64,000 nucleotides of DNA from Lachnospiraceae bacterium. GTDB taxonomy: Bacteria > Bacillota > Clostridia > Lachnospirales > Lachnospiraceae. This document shows positions 23,973 through 32,228 of the stretch, piece by piece. The notes below the pieces were generated by a model, which had not been told where the DNA came from, made no database searches, and was given only the letters and a program-made list of their open reading frames with translations. Both the position numbers and the translations under genes were made by a program. The first letter of the stretch is position 1; each line of letters starts with the position of its first letter. The DNA lies in NCBI GenBank assembly GCA_009777715.1, contig WRLH01000019.1, positions 1 through 64,000 of the forward strand, in the 5' to 3' direction.

Positions 23973-25427
23973 CTATTGCAATGTCCAGATTGCATCATAA
24001 ACCTGCGTACTTGCCCTTAATAATCCCTCGATTAGCTGTTCATCACTAATAAACTTTTGCTCTGCCAGAGAGCGGAACGGGTCTTTTACGACATCGGCAA
24101 ATAAAGTGCCAACCGGAGTCCATATTTGGGCTACGGCGCGGATAGATGGCATGATATAAATGTTGCCCTCACTCAGGTTAGCATTGACTATATCAGTCAA
24201 TCCCCCGGCATCGGAAGCGTTATCCATCCTGGCCGGGACAATTCCAAGCAGCTCATGCCGCCTTTTAATCATTTCATAGCTTGTCGCAAAATCCGCAAAA
24301 GCCAGCGCGGCGTTAGGGGCTTTCGTATAGGCTGAAATAGCATATCCGTTTACCCCGCCCATCATTATTGTTGGGATTGTTTCGCTATTTTGGTCCGTCA
24401 AATCACCGGAAGCGGGCAGATAAGGGACAGGGGCAGTAATTAAATTCTCATAGGCTGCTTCCATTGCTTCCCCCGCGCTAAGCCCCTCGGCTTGATAGGA
24501 GAGGACGAGTTCATTTATATAAAGGGTATAAACGTCTGGTGTTGTCATCGAAGCAAAAAACTCACCGCTTGCCAGTTTTGCATATTGGATTTTCGTAATT
24601 GTATCATCAATGCAATCCTCATTCATGATTGAGGCTAACTGCCTAAGGACATGAAGGCCTTTATAGCTTTCGCCAGCTGCAAAGCCAATATCCTGCGCGT
24701 CATTTCCATTATCACCGAAAACATAACCACCATAAGAAAATAAATATCCGGAAGCAAAATAAACATCCCATAGTGATTTCATATAACCGTAGCGGCTTCC
24801 TAAGCTTTCTTCCCTGATTTGCATACTGTAGGCATACATATCGGTCCAATTTTCAATCATATCAGGAATGCCGTTATTATTTTTGTCCCATTCCGTTTCC
24901 CAATTGGCTGGCAGCAGGTCTTTGCGGTAATATAAAACCGGGGCTTGAATATTGACCGGAATACCATAAATCTGCCCATCTGTCCCGGTGTATGCCTGCC
25001 AAGCATTTTCATCAAGATAAGGATAACAGTTAAGCTCCCTAATCGGCAAAGGCTGGATATGCTGGCCATCTGTATATTTCATAATCTGGTCATTGGCTTG
25101 GTATAAAACATCAGGGCCAAAACCGTAAGGCCCGTCATTTTCCAAATCAAGATACTGGTCCATGTTTGCGTCAACCGCTACAATGCCGTATTCGGCATAT
25201 TCCTCATTAAAGGCCTGTAACAGTTCTTCGAAAAAACCTTGTTTGATGGCGGTATCATTTTCAAGTACCCGGAGGGTAACATTTGCTTCAAGCTCCCCGG
25301 TGAATTTCGTTAAAATCGGTTCAAAGCCAAAGTCTTCCTGCGCAGTCTGGGCCGGCTTGCCGAACCAGTAAAGCAGCAGGATAAGGGCTAACAGGTGGAC
25401 AGTTATGGCACTAATAATTTTAACCAT
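23973..25427 (-). CDS. extracellular maltodextrin-binding protein (signal-anchored)
   Basis: A 484-residue family 1 solute-binding protein. It starts with a hydrophobic leader (IISAITVHLLALILLLYWFG) and has no Cys lipobox, unlike most Gram-positive MalE proteins, so it is probably membrane-anchored through an uncleaved helix or secreted. Binding-protein signatures include YGFGPDVLYQANDQIM, YGIPVNIQAPVLYYRKDLLP and IPTIMMGGVNGYAISAYTKA. Its start overlaps the stop of the glycosidase gene by 8 bp. It delivers maltooligosaccharides to the MalFG permease. Confidence 0.88.
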   Translation of the reverse strand: MVKIISAITVHLLALILLLYWFGKPAQTAQEDFGFEPILTKFTGELEANVTLRVLENDTAIKQGFFEELLQAFNEEYAEYGIVAVDANMDQYLDLENDGPYGFGPDVLYQANDQIMKYTDGQHIQPLPIRELNCYPYLDENAWQAYTGTDGQIYGIPVNIQAPVLYYRKDLLPANWETEWDKNNNGIPDMIENWTDMYAYSMQIREESLGSRYGYMKSLWDVYFASGYLFSYGGYVFGDNGNDAQDIGFAAGESYKGLHVLRQLASIMNEDCIDDTITKIQYAKLASGEFFASMTTPDVYTLYINELVLSYQAEGLSAGEAMEAAYENLITAPVPYLPASGDLTDQNSETIPTIMMGGVNGYAISAYTKAPNAALAFADFATSYEMIKRRHELLGIVPARMDNASDAGGLTDIVNANLSEGNIYIMPSIRAVAQIWTPVGTLFADVVKDPFRSLAEQKFISDEQLIEGLLRASTQVYDAIWTLQ

Positions 25428-27036
25428 TGATAATCACTCCGTTTTCAAAATGGCGGATTTCCCAAGCGAGACCTTTTAACGTGAAAATAATTTTCTCCCC
25501 TTGATATTCACGCTCAAGGGCAAATAAACCGTCTTTAAAAAATACCCTTGTCGTTCCGGACTTCATGACATGATTCTTTTTTAGCTTTGCCAGCCGCTTA
25601 ATAAGGGCAAAGGTTTCGCCAGCCGGCTTAAGCCAATCAAAACAACGGCGGCAATCCGGGTCGTAACCGCCAGTCATATCGATTTCAGTCCCATAGTAAA
25701 TGCAAAAGCTGCCCGGAAGCATAAAACCCAAAGCAACCGCCGCCCGGAGTTTTAAGGCATCTTCCCCGACAATTCTAAGAAAGCGGTGCGTATCATGGTT
25801 ATCAACCAGATTAAAAAGCATATTGTTGACAATATCCGTATTCCGCGCCAGCATTGAATTTATCCGCTCTGAAAGGCTTTTTTCGGTTAAAGTGCCTTTG
25901 GCAAAATAATCAATCGCTGCTTTCGTAAAAGCATAATTCATGGTGCTGTCAAATTGGTCACCACGAAGAAATGGCTCGGCATCATGCCAATTTTCGCCGA
26001 TAATGGCGCAGTCGGCTTTGATTTCCTTAACCCTATTTCTGAACTTGCGCCAAAAAACATGAGGCACTTCATCGGAAACATCAATCCGCCAGCCGTCAAT
26101 ATCAAATTCCTTAAGCCAGTATTCTGCCACTTTAAGCAAGTATTCCGCGCATTCATCATTTTCTGTATTTAGCTTGGGCATATGCTTGCTAATGCCAAAA
26201 TACTCAAACTCCTTGCCATTTACATAAAACCAAGGGTAATAACGCGACTTACTGCCATTTTTTACAACGTCTTTCCAAGGCATAAAGCCCTCGCCGCAAT
26301 GGTTAAAAACTGCGTCAAGGACAACGCGGATGCCTTTGTCGTGGGCTGTTTTGACTAATTCTTTAAAATCTTCCTTTGTCCCAAACATCGGGTCAATTTC
26401 GAAATAGTCCCAAGTATCATATTTATGATTCGACGGGGCGGAGAAAATAGGGTTAAGATAAAGGGCTGTTACGCCAAGCGAAAGAAGATAATCAAGTTTT
26501 TCGCATATCCCCTTTAGGTCGCCGCCAGCAAAGCTCTTTGGTCCGGGCTTCTTACCCCACTTAAGATTGATATACGCGGTCTCTTTGTTTGTTCCCTCAG
26601 CTTGATAAAAGCGGTCAATAAAAATTTGGTAAAAAATGGCATTATTTAGCCATTCGACTGGAGAAAGGGTATCGGCTTTATTCACATATGGAAGCTGGAA
26701 AGCGTTAAAATGGCAGTTTTCAAAGTCATACTGCTCACTTAAGCCTTCTTCGGTAAAATAAAAATCGCGCCCATTTTCGCTTAACCGGAAAATGTAAACA
26801 AAGCGAAGGTCAGTTAACTTAATCGTCACGGAATAATAAGCAAAAAGCTCATCGGCCATTATTTTTTCCATCGGCAGTTCTTTTTGGGAAAGGCGGAAAT
26901 CATATTTGCCATTGTAAAGAACGGTGATTAAAAGCTCATCGTTTACGGCGGTGCGGAAGCGCAGCGTCACTTCCTCCGGGCCAGATGAAAAACTATATGT
27001 ACTTTCAGCTTTATGAAATAAGGCTTCTCGAATCAT
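25420..27036 (-). CDS. GH13 alpha-glycosidase (neopullulanase/maltogenic amylase type)
   Basis: A 538-residue cytoplasmic enzyme. An N-terminal beta domain (residues 1-120) is followed by the GH13 barrel. Motifs include LYLNPIFSAPSNHKYDTWDY, VVLDAVFNHCGEG (region I), IDGWRIDVSDEVPH with the nucleophile Asp (region II), CAIIGENWHD with the acid/base Glu (region III), and NLVDNHDTHRFL with the third Asp (region IV). It has no signal peptide, so it acts on imported maltodextrins. It is the first gene of the minus-strand mal operon, with the LacI-type regulator divergent. Confidence 0.9.
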   Translation of the reverse strand: MIREALFHKAESTYSFSSGPEEVTLRFRTAVNDELLITVLYNGKYDFRLSQKELPMEKIMADELFAYYSVTIKLTDLRFVYIFRLSENGRDFYFTEEGLSEQYDFENCHFNAFQLPYVNKADTLSPVEWLNNAIFYQIFIDRFYQAEGTNKETAYINLKWGKKPGPKSFAGGDLKGICEKLDYLLSLGVTALYLNPIFSAPSNHKYDTWDYFEIDPMFGTKEDFKELVKTAHDKGIRVVLDAVFNHCGEGFMPWKDVVKNGSKSRYYPWFYVNGKEFEYFGISKHMPKLNTENDECAEYLLKVAEYWLKEFDIDGWRIDVSDEVPHVFWRKFRNRVKEIKADCAIIGENWHDAEPFLRGDQFDSTMNYAFTKAAIDYFAKGTLTEKSLSERINSMLARNTDIVNNMLFNLVDNHDTHRFLRIVGEDALKLRAAVALGFMLPGSFCIYYGTEIDMTGGYDPDCRRCFDWLKPAGETFALIKRLAKLKKNHVMKSGTTRVFFKDGLFALEREYQGEKIIFTLKGLAWEIRHFENGVIING

Positions 27037-27055
27037 AAAAGCTCCTTTCTAAGGT

Positions 27056-27097
27056 TTGACTTTTTATATCCTATACCGTAAATTAATGATATGTCAA
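27056..27097. promoter_or_regulatory. overlapping face-to-face promoters of the mal operon and the LacI gene
   Basis: On the minus strand TTGACA (27092-27097) and TATAGG (27070-27075) with a 16-bp spacer serve the glycosidase operon. On the plus strand TTGACT (27056-27061) and TAAATT (27079-27084) with a 17-bp spacer would start transcription almost at the lacI ATG (27091). The two promoters occupy the same 42 bp and should exclude each other. Confidence 0.55.
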
Positions 27098-27858
27098 GGA
27101 AGGTTACAATCAAAGATGTCGCAAAAGAAGCGGAAGTAAGCATCGCCACGGTATCATATGTGTTAAACGGCAGGGAAGACCAAAAAATATCCGAAAAAAC
27201 GCGGAAAAAGGTCTTGCAGGTTGTTGCGCTGATGAATTATTATCCTAACGGCAATGCAAAGCTTATGCGTTCAGCCCGGACGGGAAATATCGCCGTAATT
27301 GCGATCTGCCCGAATGCCCTTTACCGTGCCGAAGTGGTTCTCGTTCTTGACGCATTGTCAGCCAAAGCAAAAGAGCGTGGCCGCCGCTTGATTTACCATC
27401 GTTATAGTGGGGCGGAGGCGATTGCCAATGCTGATGCGGCTGTTTGCATTAATTTTTCTTTAGAAGCCTTTAAAAAATTGGGGGCGGAAAATACAATCCC
27501 GCTTATCTTGGCGGACGGTTTTACTGATGAACCTTGGTGCTTCCAAGTAAATCCTGATTTTTCGCGGATTCAAGGCCCTGGCAGGCTGGCTGTCTTTTTT
27601 CCCGAAAACGAAAATCTTCGCAACCAGATCCTTGCCGCCCACCCCGATGCGGTTTTTATTTCTCACCTTAACGACTTACATAATGCGCCATCTTTATTGT
27701 TCACCCATCAAAGGACATTGCATGAGCTTCTTAAATCTTCTGGCAAAGAGACGGCTTTTATTGACGACTTTGCCGAAAAAAGATTAAATATGCTGTTTGA
27801 TTGCATTGACAAAGCTTTGTCCCATGATGAATTTGAACAGCATTCATTTACCATTTAG
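27091..27858 (+). CDS. LacI-family transcriptional regulator (short form)
   Basis: A 255-residue protein. The N-terminal helix-turn-helix is classic: VTIKDVAKEAEVSIATVSYV and the hinge region MNYYPNGNAKLMRS. Usual members are about 330 residues. The sugar-binding domain here is shortened, and the last beta-strand lobe (SIG..D...) is not recognisable, so ligand sensing may be altered. The start lacks a ribosome binding site and the likely transcript start is at or near the ATG, which suggests a leaderless mRNA. It is divergent from the maltodextrin operon, its likely target. Confidence 0.82.
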   Translation: MSRKVTIKDVAKEAEVSIATVSYVLNGREDQKISEKTRKKVLQVVALMNYYPNGNAKLMRSARTGNIAVIAICPNALYRAEVVLVLDALSAKAKERGRRLIYHRYSGAEAIANADAAVCINFSLEAFKKLGAENTIPLILADGFTDEPWCFQVNPDFSRIQGPGRLAVFFPENENLRNQILAAHPDAVFISHLNDLHNAPSLLFTHQRTLHELLKSSGKETAFIDDFAEKRLNMLFDCIDKALSHDEFEQHSFTI

Positions 27859-29021
27859 TCAATTGTCGCCGTCAAAATTTGCGCTGCCGCGTCATAGACA
27901 AAAGTATAAGTGCCAGCAGCTAAGGCGACCAGATTTGAGTCATCCGGGTTTGCCGCATTCTGGGGTGCAAATAAATTTTGCCCGGCTTCATCTAAAAAGT
28001 GGAATTTCAAATATTCAGACCCAACCGCTTCGCTATCGCCTGACTTTACCATTGAGGTAAAAAGGAACGGCTCGCCCTCAAGCAGGTTAACTGTCAGGAT
28101 ATGTTTTCCGTTTTCATTTTGCATTCTGGTGGAATCATCATAGACATCATCCCAGCCAGTAATAGTTTCGCCCTTAATATAGTAGGTAGTTTCGGTTTCA
28201 ACAACGACCTCTACATCGCCATTGCGGACCCATGTAATGGTGTCAAAAGTACCTTGGTTGTAATTTTCTTTTGTCTCTTCGCTAAACCCTTCGCGTCCCT
28301 CATCATAGGAATCATCAGCGGGAAATGTTGTTAATGTCAAAGTGTAATTCCCATCAAGCTCAACCGTGATGTTTTTGTTTTTGGCGGAAGCGTCACCAAA
28401 GCCGCCGTCACCGCTAAATGCCGCTGTGCCATCGGGCAGGTCTTTTTCCGTCAGATAACCAAAACCGCGCTGGTTTTCCCATTTTCCATTAATGGCAAAT
28501 TGGAATTGGTCACCTTTTAGCAAGTCGGTTGTAATCGTGTATTCGTTTTTCCCCTCGGCCTTAGTTAATTTCATCTCGTCAGTAACCGTAGCACCCCAGC
28601 CGCTTTGGACTAAGAGAGAACTCTTGCCGCTGCCAACGATGAAAAATTCCCTTGTGTCCTCTTCAAAAAACGAAAATCCGGCAAAAACTGATGTGTCCTC
28701 GGTGATTAGGTTTTCAAAATTGAAATAGTGATTTTTCGAAGGCGTTGAGAACCAGCCAACAAAATTGCTGCCATCTTTTTCGGGCAAGAACTCTGTAACA
28801 AGCTCCCCGCTTCCTACTTCTTCCGTAGCAAGGACTGCGTCTCCATCATAAAATGTGACGGTGAAGCTGCTTTCTACCTGCTGTTCGGCCTGGACGGCAC
28901 TTGCTTCATTAACTGGCGCAGTAGTTCCAGCTGTTTCAGATGTTCCATTTGCCGCCTGGCAAGCCCCAAAAAGACTGGTAAATAGGATTAGGCATAAAGA
29001 TATGGCGATTTTATTTTTCAT
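27855..29021 (-). CDS. surface lipoprotein with InlB-like repeat and paired starch-binding-like domains
   Basis: A 388-residue lipoprotein. The signal ends in the lipobox LFGAC. A Ser/Thr/Ala linker is followed by an InlB B-type repeat (FYDGDAVLATEEVGSGELV, then FVGWFSTPS). Two similar beta-sandwich units come next, each opening with a EFFIVGSG or TTYYIKGE strand and a GWxDx loop. The second holds LTVNLLEGEPFLFTSMV and the first ITTDLLKGDQFQFAING. The pairing and the neighbouring maltodextrin genes suggest it captures starch or dextrins at the cell surface. It overlaps the regulator's stop by 4 bp, convergently. Confidence 0.72.
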   Translation of the reverse strand: MKNKIAISLCLILFTSLFGACQAANGTSETAGTTAPVNEASAVQAEQQVESSFTVTFYDGDAVLATEEVGSGELVTEFLPEKDGSNFVGWFSTPSKNHYFNFENLITEDTSVFAGFSFFEEDTREFFIVGSGKSSLLVQSGWGATVTDEMKLTKAEGKNEYTITTDLLKGDQFQFAINGKWENQRGFGYLTEKDLPDGTAAFSGDGGFGDASAKNKNITVELDGNYTLTLTTFPADDSYDEGREGFSEETKENYNQGTFDTITWVRNGDVEVVVETETTYYIKGETITGWDDVYDDSTRMQNENGKHILTVNLLEGEPFLFTSMVKSGDSEAVGSEYLKFHFLDEAGQNLFAPQNAANPDDSNLVALAAGTYTFVYDAAAQILTATID

Positions 29022-29115
29022 TATTAATTCTCCTTTACTTAAATGTTTAAGTAAAGTTTATCATAAGCTTTCTTGCTTGTCAAATAGAACTTGAAAAAAA
29101 TAGTTGTTTTTACCA

Positions 29116-29144
29116 TTGATTTATGTTTCTACAATGTGTATACT
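29116..29144 (+). promoter_or_regulatory. promoter of the mazEF pair
   Basis: TTGATT (29116-29121) and TATACT (29139-29144) are 17 bp apart, 25 bp before the antitoxin ATG. AAGGAGTTGATTAT is the ribosome binding site. Confidence 0.6.
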
Positions 29145-29169
29145 ATAATTAAAGGAAGGAGTTGATTAT

Positions 29170-29415
29170 ATGTATTCTACAATTCAAAAATGGGGCAATA
29201 GTGGGGCGATTCGACTGCCTAAAGTGATTTTGGATATTGCACAGCTTCGGGAAAATGAAGAAGTGCAAATTTTAGCCGAACTGGACAGGATTATTATTAA
29301 TAAAGCCGATAAAGCTAGGCACAAAACCCTTAAAGAAAGGCTTGCCAATTTTGATGGCGAGTATGCCTTTGAGGAATGGAATACAGGCGGGCCTGTCGGA
29401 AATGAGGTATTTTAA
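29170..29415 (+). CDS. mazE: MazE-like antitoxin (AbrB/SpoVT fold)
   Basis: An 81-residue swapped-hairpin DNA-binding antitoxin. The start MYSTIQKWGNSGAIRLPKVI, continuing LDIAQLRENEEVQI, is the MazE/AbrB signature. The acidic, aromatic C-terminus (LANFDGEYAFEEWNTGGPVG) is the toxin-binding tail. Its stop overlaps the toxin start by one base (TAATG). It would neutralise MazF and repress the operon. Confidence 0.93.
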   Translation: MYSTIQKWGNSGAIRLPKVILDIAQLRENEEVQILAELDRIIINKADKARHKTLKERLANFDGEYAFEEWNTGGPVGNEVF

Positions 29416-29756
29416 TGCCATATAAAGCAAGGCAAGGAGATATTATTTGGCTGAATCTTGACCCACAAGCAGGACATGAGCAAAAGGGACGCAGACCTGC
29501 TTTAGTGATTAGCAATAATACTTTTAATGATTTTACAAAGTCTGCGGCAATGGTCTGCCCTATTACTAATACGGATAGAGATATGCCTATCCAGCCAAAA
29601 CTTGATGACCGGACTAAAACAAGCGGTGTCATTATGTGTGACCAAGCGAAAATTCTTGATATAAATGTCCGTAAAGCTGAATTTATTGAAAAAGTACCGA
29701 ACGATATTATTTTTAGTGTTGCTGATATCATGAGAAGTTTTGTTGAAGTTGAATAG
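29415..29756 (+). CDS. mazF: MazF-like endoribonuclease toxin
   Basis: A 113-residue sequence-specific mRNA interferase. It opens YKARQGDIIWLNLDPQAGHE and continues QKGRRPALVISNNTFN, with the conserved Arg and the SN.TFN loop. CPITNTDRDMP contains the catalytic Thr, and GVIMCDQAKILDI follows. Length and order match PemK/MazF toxins. It is translationally coupled to mazE. Confidence 0.95.
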   Translation: MPYKARQGDIIWLNLDPQAGHEQKGRRPALVISNNTFNDFTKSAAMVCPITNTDRDMPIQPKLDDRTKTSGVIMCDQAKILDINVRKAEFIEKVPNDIIFSVADIMRSFVEVE

Positions 29757-29787
29757 AATAAGTCGCAACGAAATTCGCAGGAATTGA

Positions 29788-29824
29788 AATGTGCGTCCTA
29801 GATTCGAAATCTAAGACGCACATT
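29788..29824. terminator. long 17-bp hairpin after mazF
   Basis: AATGTGCGTCCTAGATT pairs with AATCTAAGACGCACATT at 29808-29824, with one C-A mismatch and a 3-nt loop. No T run follows. Its near-perfect symmetry also fits a small repeat element rather than a simple terminator. Confidence 0.5.
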
Positions 29825-29864
29825 ATGGGAGGTTTTGTATCATTATCCTTGCTCCTTTCAAAGC

Positions 29865-29891
29865 AGTTGAAAGTATTTAATTCTTTCAACT
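29865..29891 (+). terminator. terminator-like hairpin
   Basis: AGTTGAAAG and CTTTCAACT form a perfect 9-bp stem with a 9-nt loop. A T-rich tract (TATATTTCGGCTTTTT) follows, so it probably ends mazEF transcription. Confidence 0.55.
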
Positions 29892-29939
29892 TATATTTCG
29901 GCTTTTTGCGGAAAAAGTTTAGGGTTTCTAGTGAAAATT

Positions 29940-29968
29940 AAAACTTTTCTATTAAAAACTAAAGTTTT
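29940..29968 (-). terminator. AT-rich hairpin downstream of the histidine kinase gene
   Basis: AAAACTTT and AAAGTTTT form an 8-bp stem. On the minus strand AATTTTCAC follows. It is 6 bp after the kinase stop codon. Confidence 0.4.
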
Positions 29969-29974
29969 TTGGAT

Positions 29975-32188
29975 TTAACGGATATATGCGTTCATTGCTT
30001 GAAGCATTTGCGCAAAACTGATTGGTTTTGCGACGTGGTCATTCATTCCGGCCTCTTTGGTTTTTTGGATATCTTCGATGAAAGCGTTGGCGGTAACAGC
30101 AATTATCGGCAAACTTTCGCTGTCGCCCCTAGCTAGCTTGCGGATATTTTGCGCCGCTTCATAACCATTCATGACCGGCATTTGGACATCCATAAAAATA
30201 AGGTCATAATAATTAAGGGTCGATTCTTCAATCATTTTGAGGGCTATAAGGCCATTTTCAGCGGTTTCAACCGTAACCCCTGTCATTTCTAATAAGTCAA
30301 CGGCAATTTCCATGTTTAACTCATTGTCTTCAACCATCAAAATCCGTTTTCCGGTAAAGTCCGTTATCATTTCACCATCTTCTTTTGTATCATTGTTTGT
30401 CTGTTCGAGACGCTTAAGCGTAAGCGTCACGGTGAACTTCGAGCCTGAACCAACCTTGCTTTCAACATGGATATTCCCATTCATTAAATGAATCAGGTTC
30501 TTAACGATTGCCATTCCCAAGCCAGTTCCCTCTATTTTGCTGGTCCGTGAATCATCAACCCGGCTAAAGGGTTCATAAAGCTCGGCAATAAACTCCGGCG
30601 TCATTCCGACCCCATTATCCTCAATTATGAAACTGTATGAGCTAAAGTTTCCTTCCTCAACCTGTTCCTTGGCCGTAAAAGATATTTTTCCGCCATTGGG
30701 GGTGTATTTTACCGCATTTGACAAAAGATTCATTAAGACCTGCTGGATGCGGGACGGATCGCCAAGGACAAGCGGATTCTTAAGCTCGCCTGCTTCAAAA
30801 ACGAGGGAATGTTTACGCTGTTCCGCCAGATTTTCAACAATCGAGTGAATATTTTTTATCATTTCGTCCAACTTGATTTCTTCTGTGATAATTGTCACCC
30901 GGCCGCTTTCAATCCTGCTCATGTCAAGAACTTCATTAACCAGATCCAAAAGATGCTTGCTGGCGGTATCAATTTTCTTTAGGCAGTCCCTAAGCCGCAA
31001 GGCATCGTTTAAATTCTTGCTGGCAATTCCTGACATTCCAATAATCGCGTTTAACGGGGTCCTAATATCATGGGACATTCGTGAGAGGAAATCACTCTTG
31101 GCATTATTGGCTTGGTTCGCCGCCAGCATTGCGTCTTGGATAATCTGGCGATTCCTGATTTCTTCTCTTTTCTGCTCGGTAATGTCATTAATGCAAAGCA
31201 TTGCCATTGTCGCATTAACGCCTTCCTCGGCGACTTCAACAACAGTCAGCCGCTCCCAGCGTTCTTCCATATTTTTTTCAAGGTTTCTTTTGTATTCTAT
31301 TTCCATAACCGGAGTTGACGGTGAAAGATGGGCGACAATATTTTCAATTGTCAGCTGTTCAATCAACGAATATCTGCCATCAGCTGAAACCCTTGTGCCA
31401 AAAAAAATCCGGTTCAGCCTGTCATATTCGCCTTTTTCCGGAATCCGCTGCTCAAGGCCTCTTTCATCTTTGATGACCCCATAGCTATTTTTGACCAGAT
31501 CAACAATAATCAAAGTATTATATTGGTTGCTTAAACTTTGGATAATATTGCCATGTTCGGTGATTTTCCTTTTCTGCTCGTTGATGTCATAAAAAGTGCA
31601 AACCACCCTTTCAACCCCATCACTTGATTTTAGGGTAGAATAAAAACATTCCGTCCAGATATAATCATCTTCGCCGACCTTAAGCCTAAGCTCTTCCCGG
31701 ATTTCGGTGAGATTATTCTTAATCCGGTCAGCCATTTTGCCATAATTGATAATATGCTTGATAAAATCAGAGGGATGGATTAATTTGAGGAATGCTTCCT
31801 TTTCCATCAAGCCGGGGCTTAAGCCAAAGCGGGCGGCAATATTTCCCTCGATCCGGACTTGGTTTGTTTCATCAAAATTTTCTACTAACAGGCCGGGAGC
31901 AGTTGAAATGAGGAGCTTCATTCTTGCGCTTTGGTCATTTAAATCAACGATTTGCTCATATAAGACTTTATTTTGGTTATCGAGAATCCGGTTCTGGTTT
32001 TCCAAATCAAGCTGTTTTCGCAAATAAATAATAAAGGCGGCAACAAGAAAAACTAAGCCGGCCGTAAGCAAAGCAATCCGGGAAAAGCCTTGAAGATTAA
32101 GGGATATAACAAATATCACCAAGAAAAAAAACGCGGCCAAGGCTATCATCAGATAAGATTTGGTTTTTGGTAATTTAAAGGGGCTCAT
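29975..32188 (-). CDS. hybrid sensor histidine kinase with receiver domain
   Basis: About 737 residues. Two N-terminal membrane helices (YLMIALAAFFFLVIFVISLN and IALLTAGLVFLVAAFIIYL) are followed by a coiled linker and one or two PAS-type domains. The HisKA box is FLSRMSHDIRTPLNAIIGMS with the phospho-His. HATPase motifs are LLSNAVKYTPNGG, IIEDNGVGM and GTGLGMAIVKNL. The C-terminal receiver has ILMVEDNELNMEIA and the phospho-Asp in YDLIFMDVQMPVMNGYEA. The frame opens 49 codons upstream, but that would overlap the neighbouring glycosidase; the ATG at 32188 is used. No output partner is adjacent. Confidence 0.88.
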   Translation of the reverse strand: MSPFKLPKTKSYLMIALAAFFFLVIFVISLNLQGFSRIALLTAGLVFLVAAFIIYLRKQLDLENQNRILDNQNKVLYEQIVDLNDQSARMKLLISTAPGLLVENFDETNQVRIEGNIAARFGLSPGLMEKEAFLKLIHPSDFIKHIINYGKMADRIKNNLTEIREELRLKVGEDDYIWTECFYSTLKSSDGVERVVCTFYDINEQKRKITEHGNIIQSLSNQYNTLIIVDLVKNSYGVIKDERGLEQRIPEKGEYDRLNRIFFGTRVSADGRYSLIEQLTIENIVAHLSPSTPVMEIEYKRNLEKNMEERWERLTVVEVAEEGVNATMAMLCINDITEQKREEIRNRQIIQDAMLAANQANNAKSDFLSRMSHDIRTPLNAIIGMSGIASKNLNDALRLRDCLKKIDTASKHLLDLVNEVLDMSRIESGRVTIITEEIKLDEMIKNIHSIVENLAEQRKHSLVFEAGELKNPLVLGDPSRIQQVLMNLLSNAVKYTPNGGKISFTAKEQVEEGNFSSYSFIIEDNGVGMTPEFIAELYEPFSRVDDSRTSKIEGTGLGMAIVKNLIHLMNGNIHVESKVGSGSKFTVTLTLKRLEQTNNDTKEDGEMITDFTGKRILMVEDNELNMEIAVDLLEMTGVTVETAENGLIALKMIEESTLNYYDLIFMDVQMPVMNGYEAAQNIRKLARGDSESLPIIAVTANAFIEDIQKTKEAGMNDHVAKPISFAQMLQAMNAYIR

Positions 32189-32228
32189 ACAAATACTATA
32201 GCTTTGTTTAGGTAAATTGTCAAACGCG

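Larger units (their letters stand above)
29757..29974. other. intergenic region with three hairpins
   Basis: 218 bp between mazF and the convergent histidine kinase gene. It contains the hairpins at 29788-29824, 29865-29891 and 29940-29968 and no gene. Confidence 0.7.

Noticed and set aside
29788-29824. tRNA-like structure with a GATTCGAAATC loop
   Set aside because: It is a single long hairpin. No acceptor stem, D arm or anticodon arm can be drawn around it.
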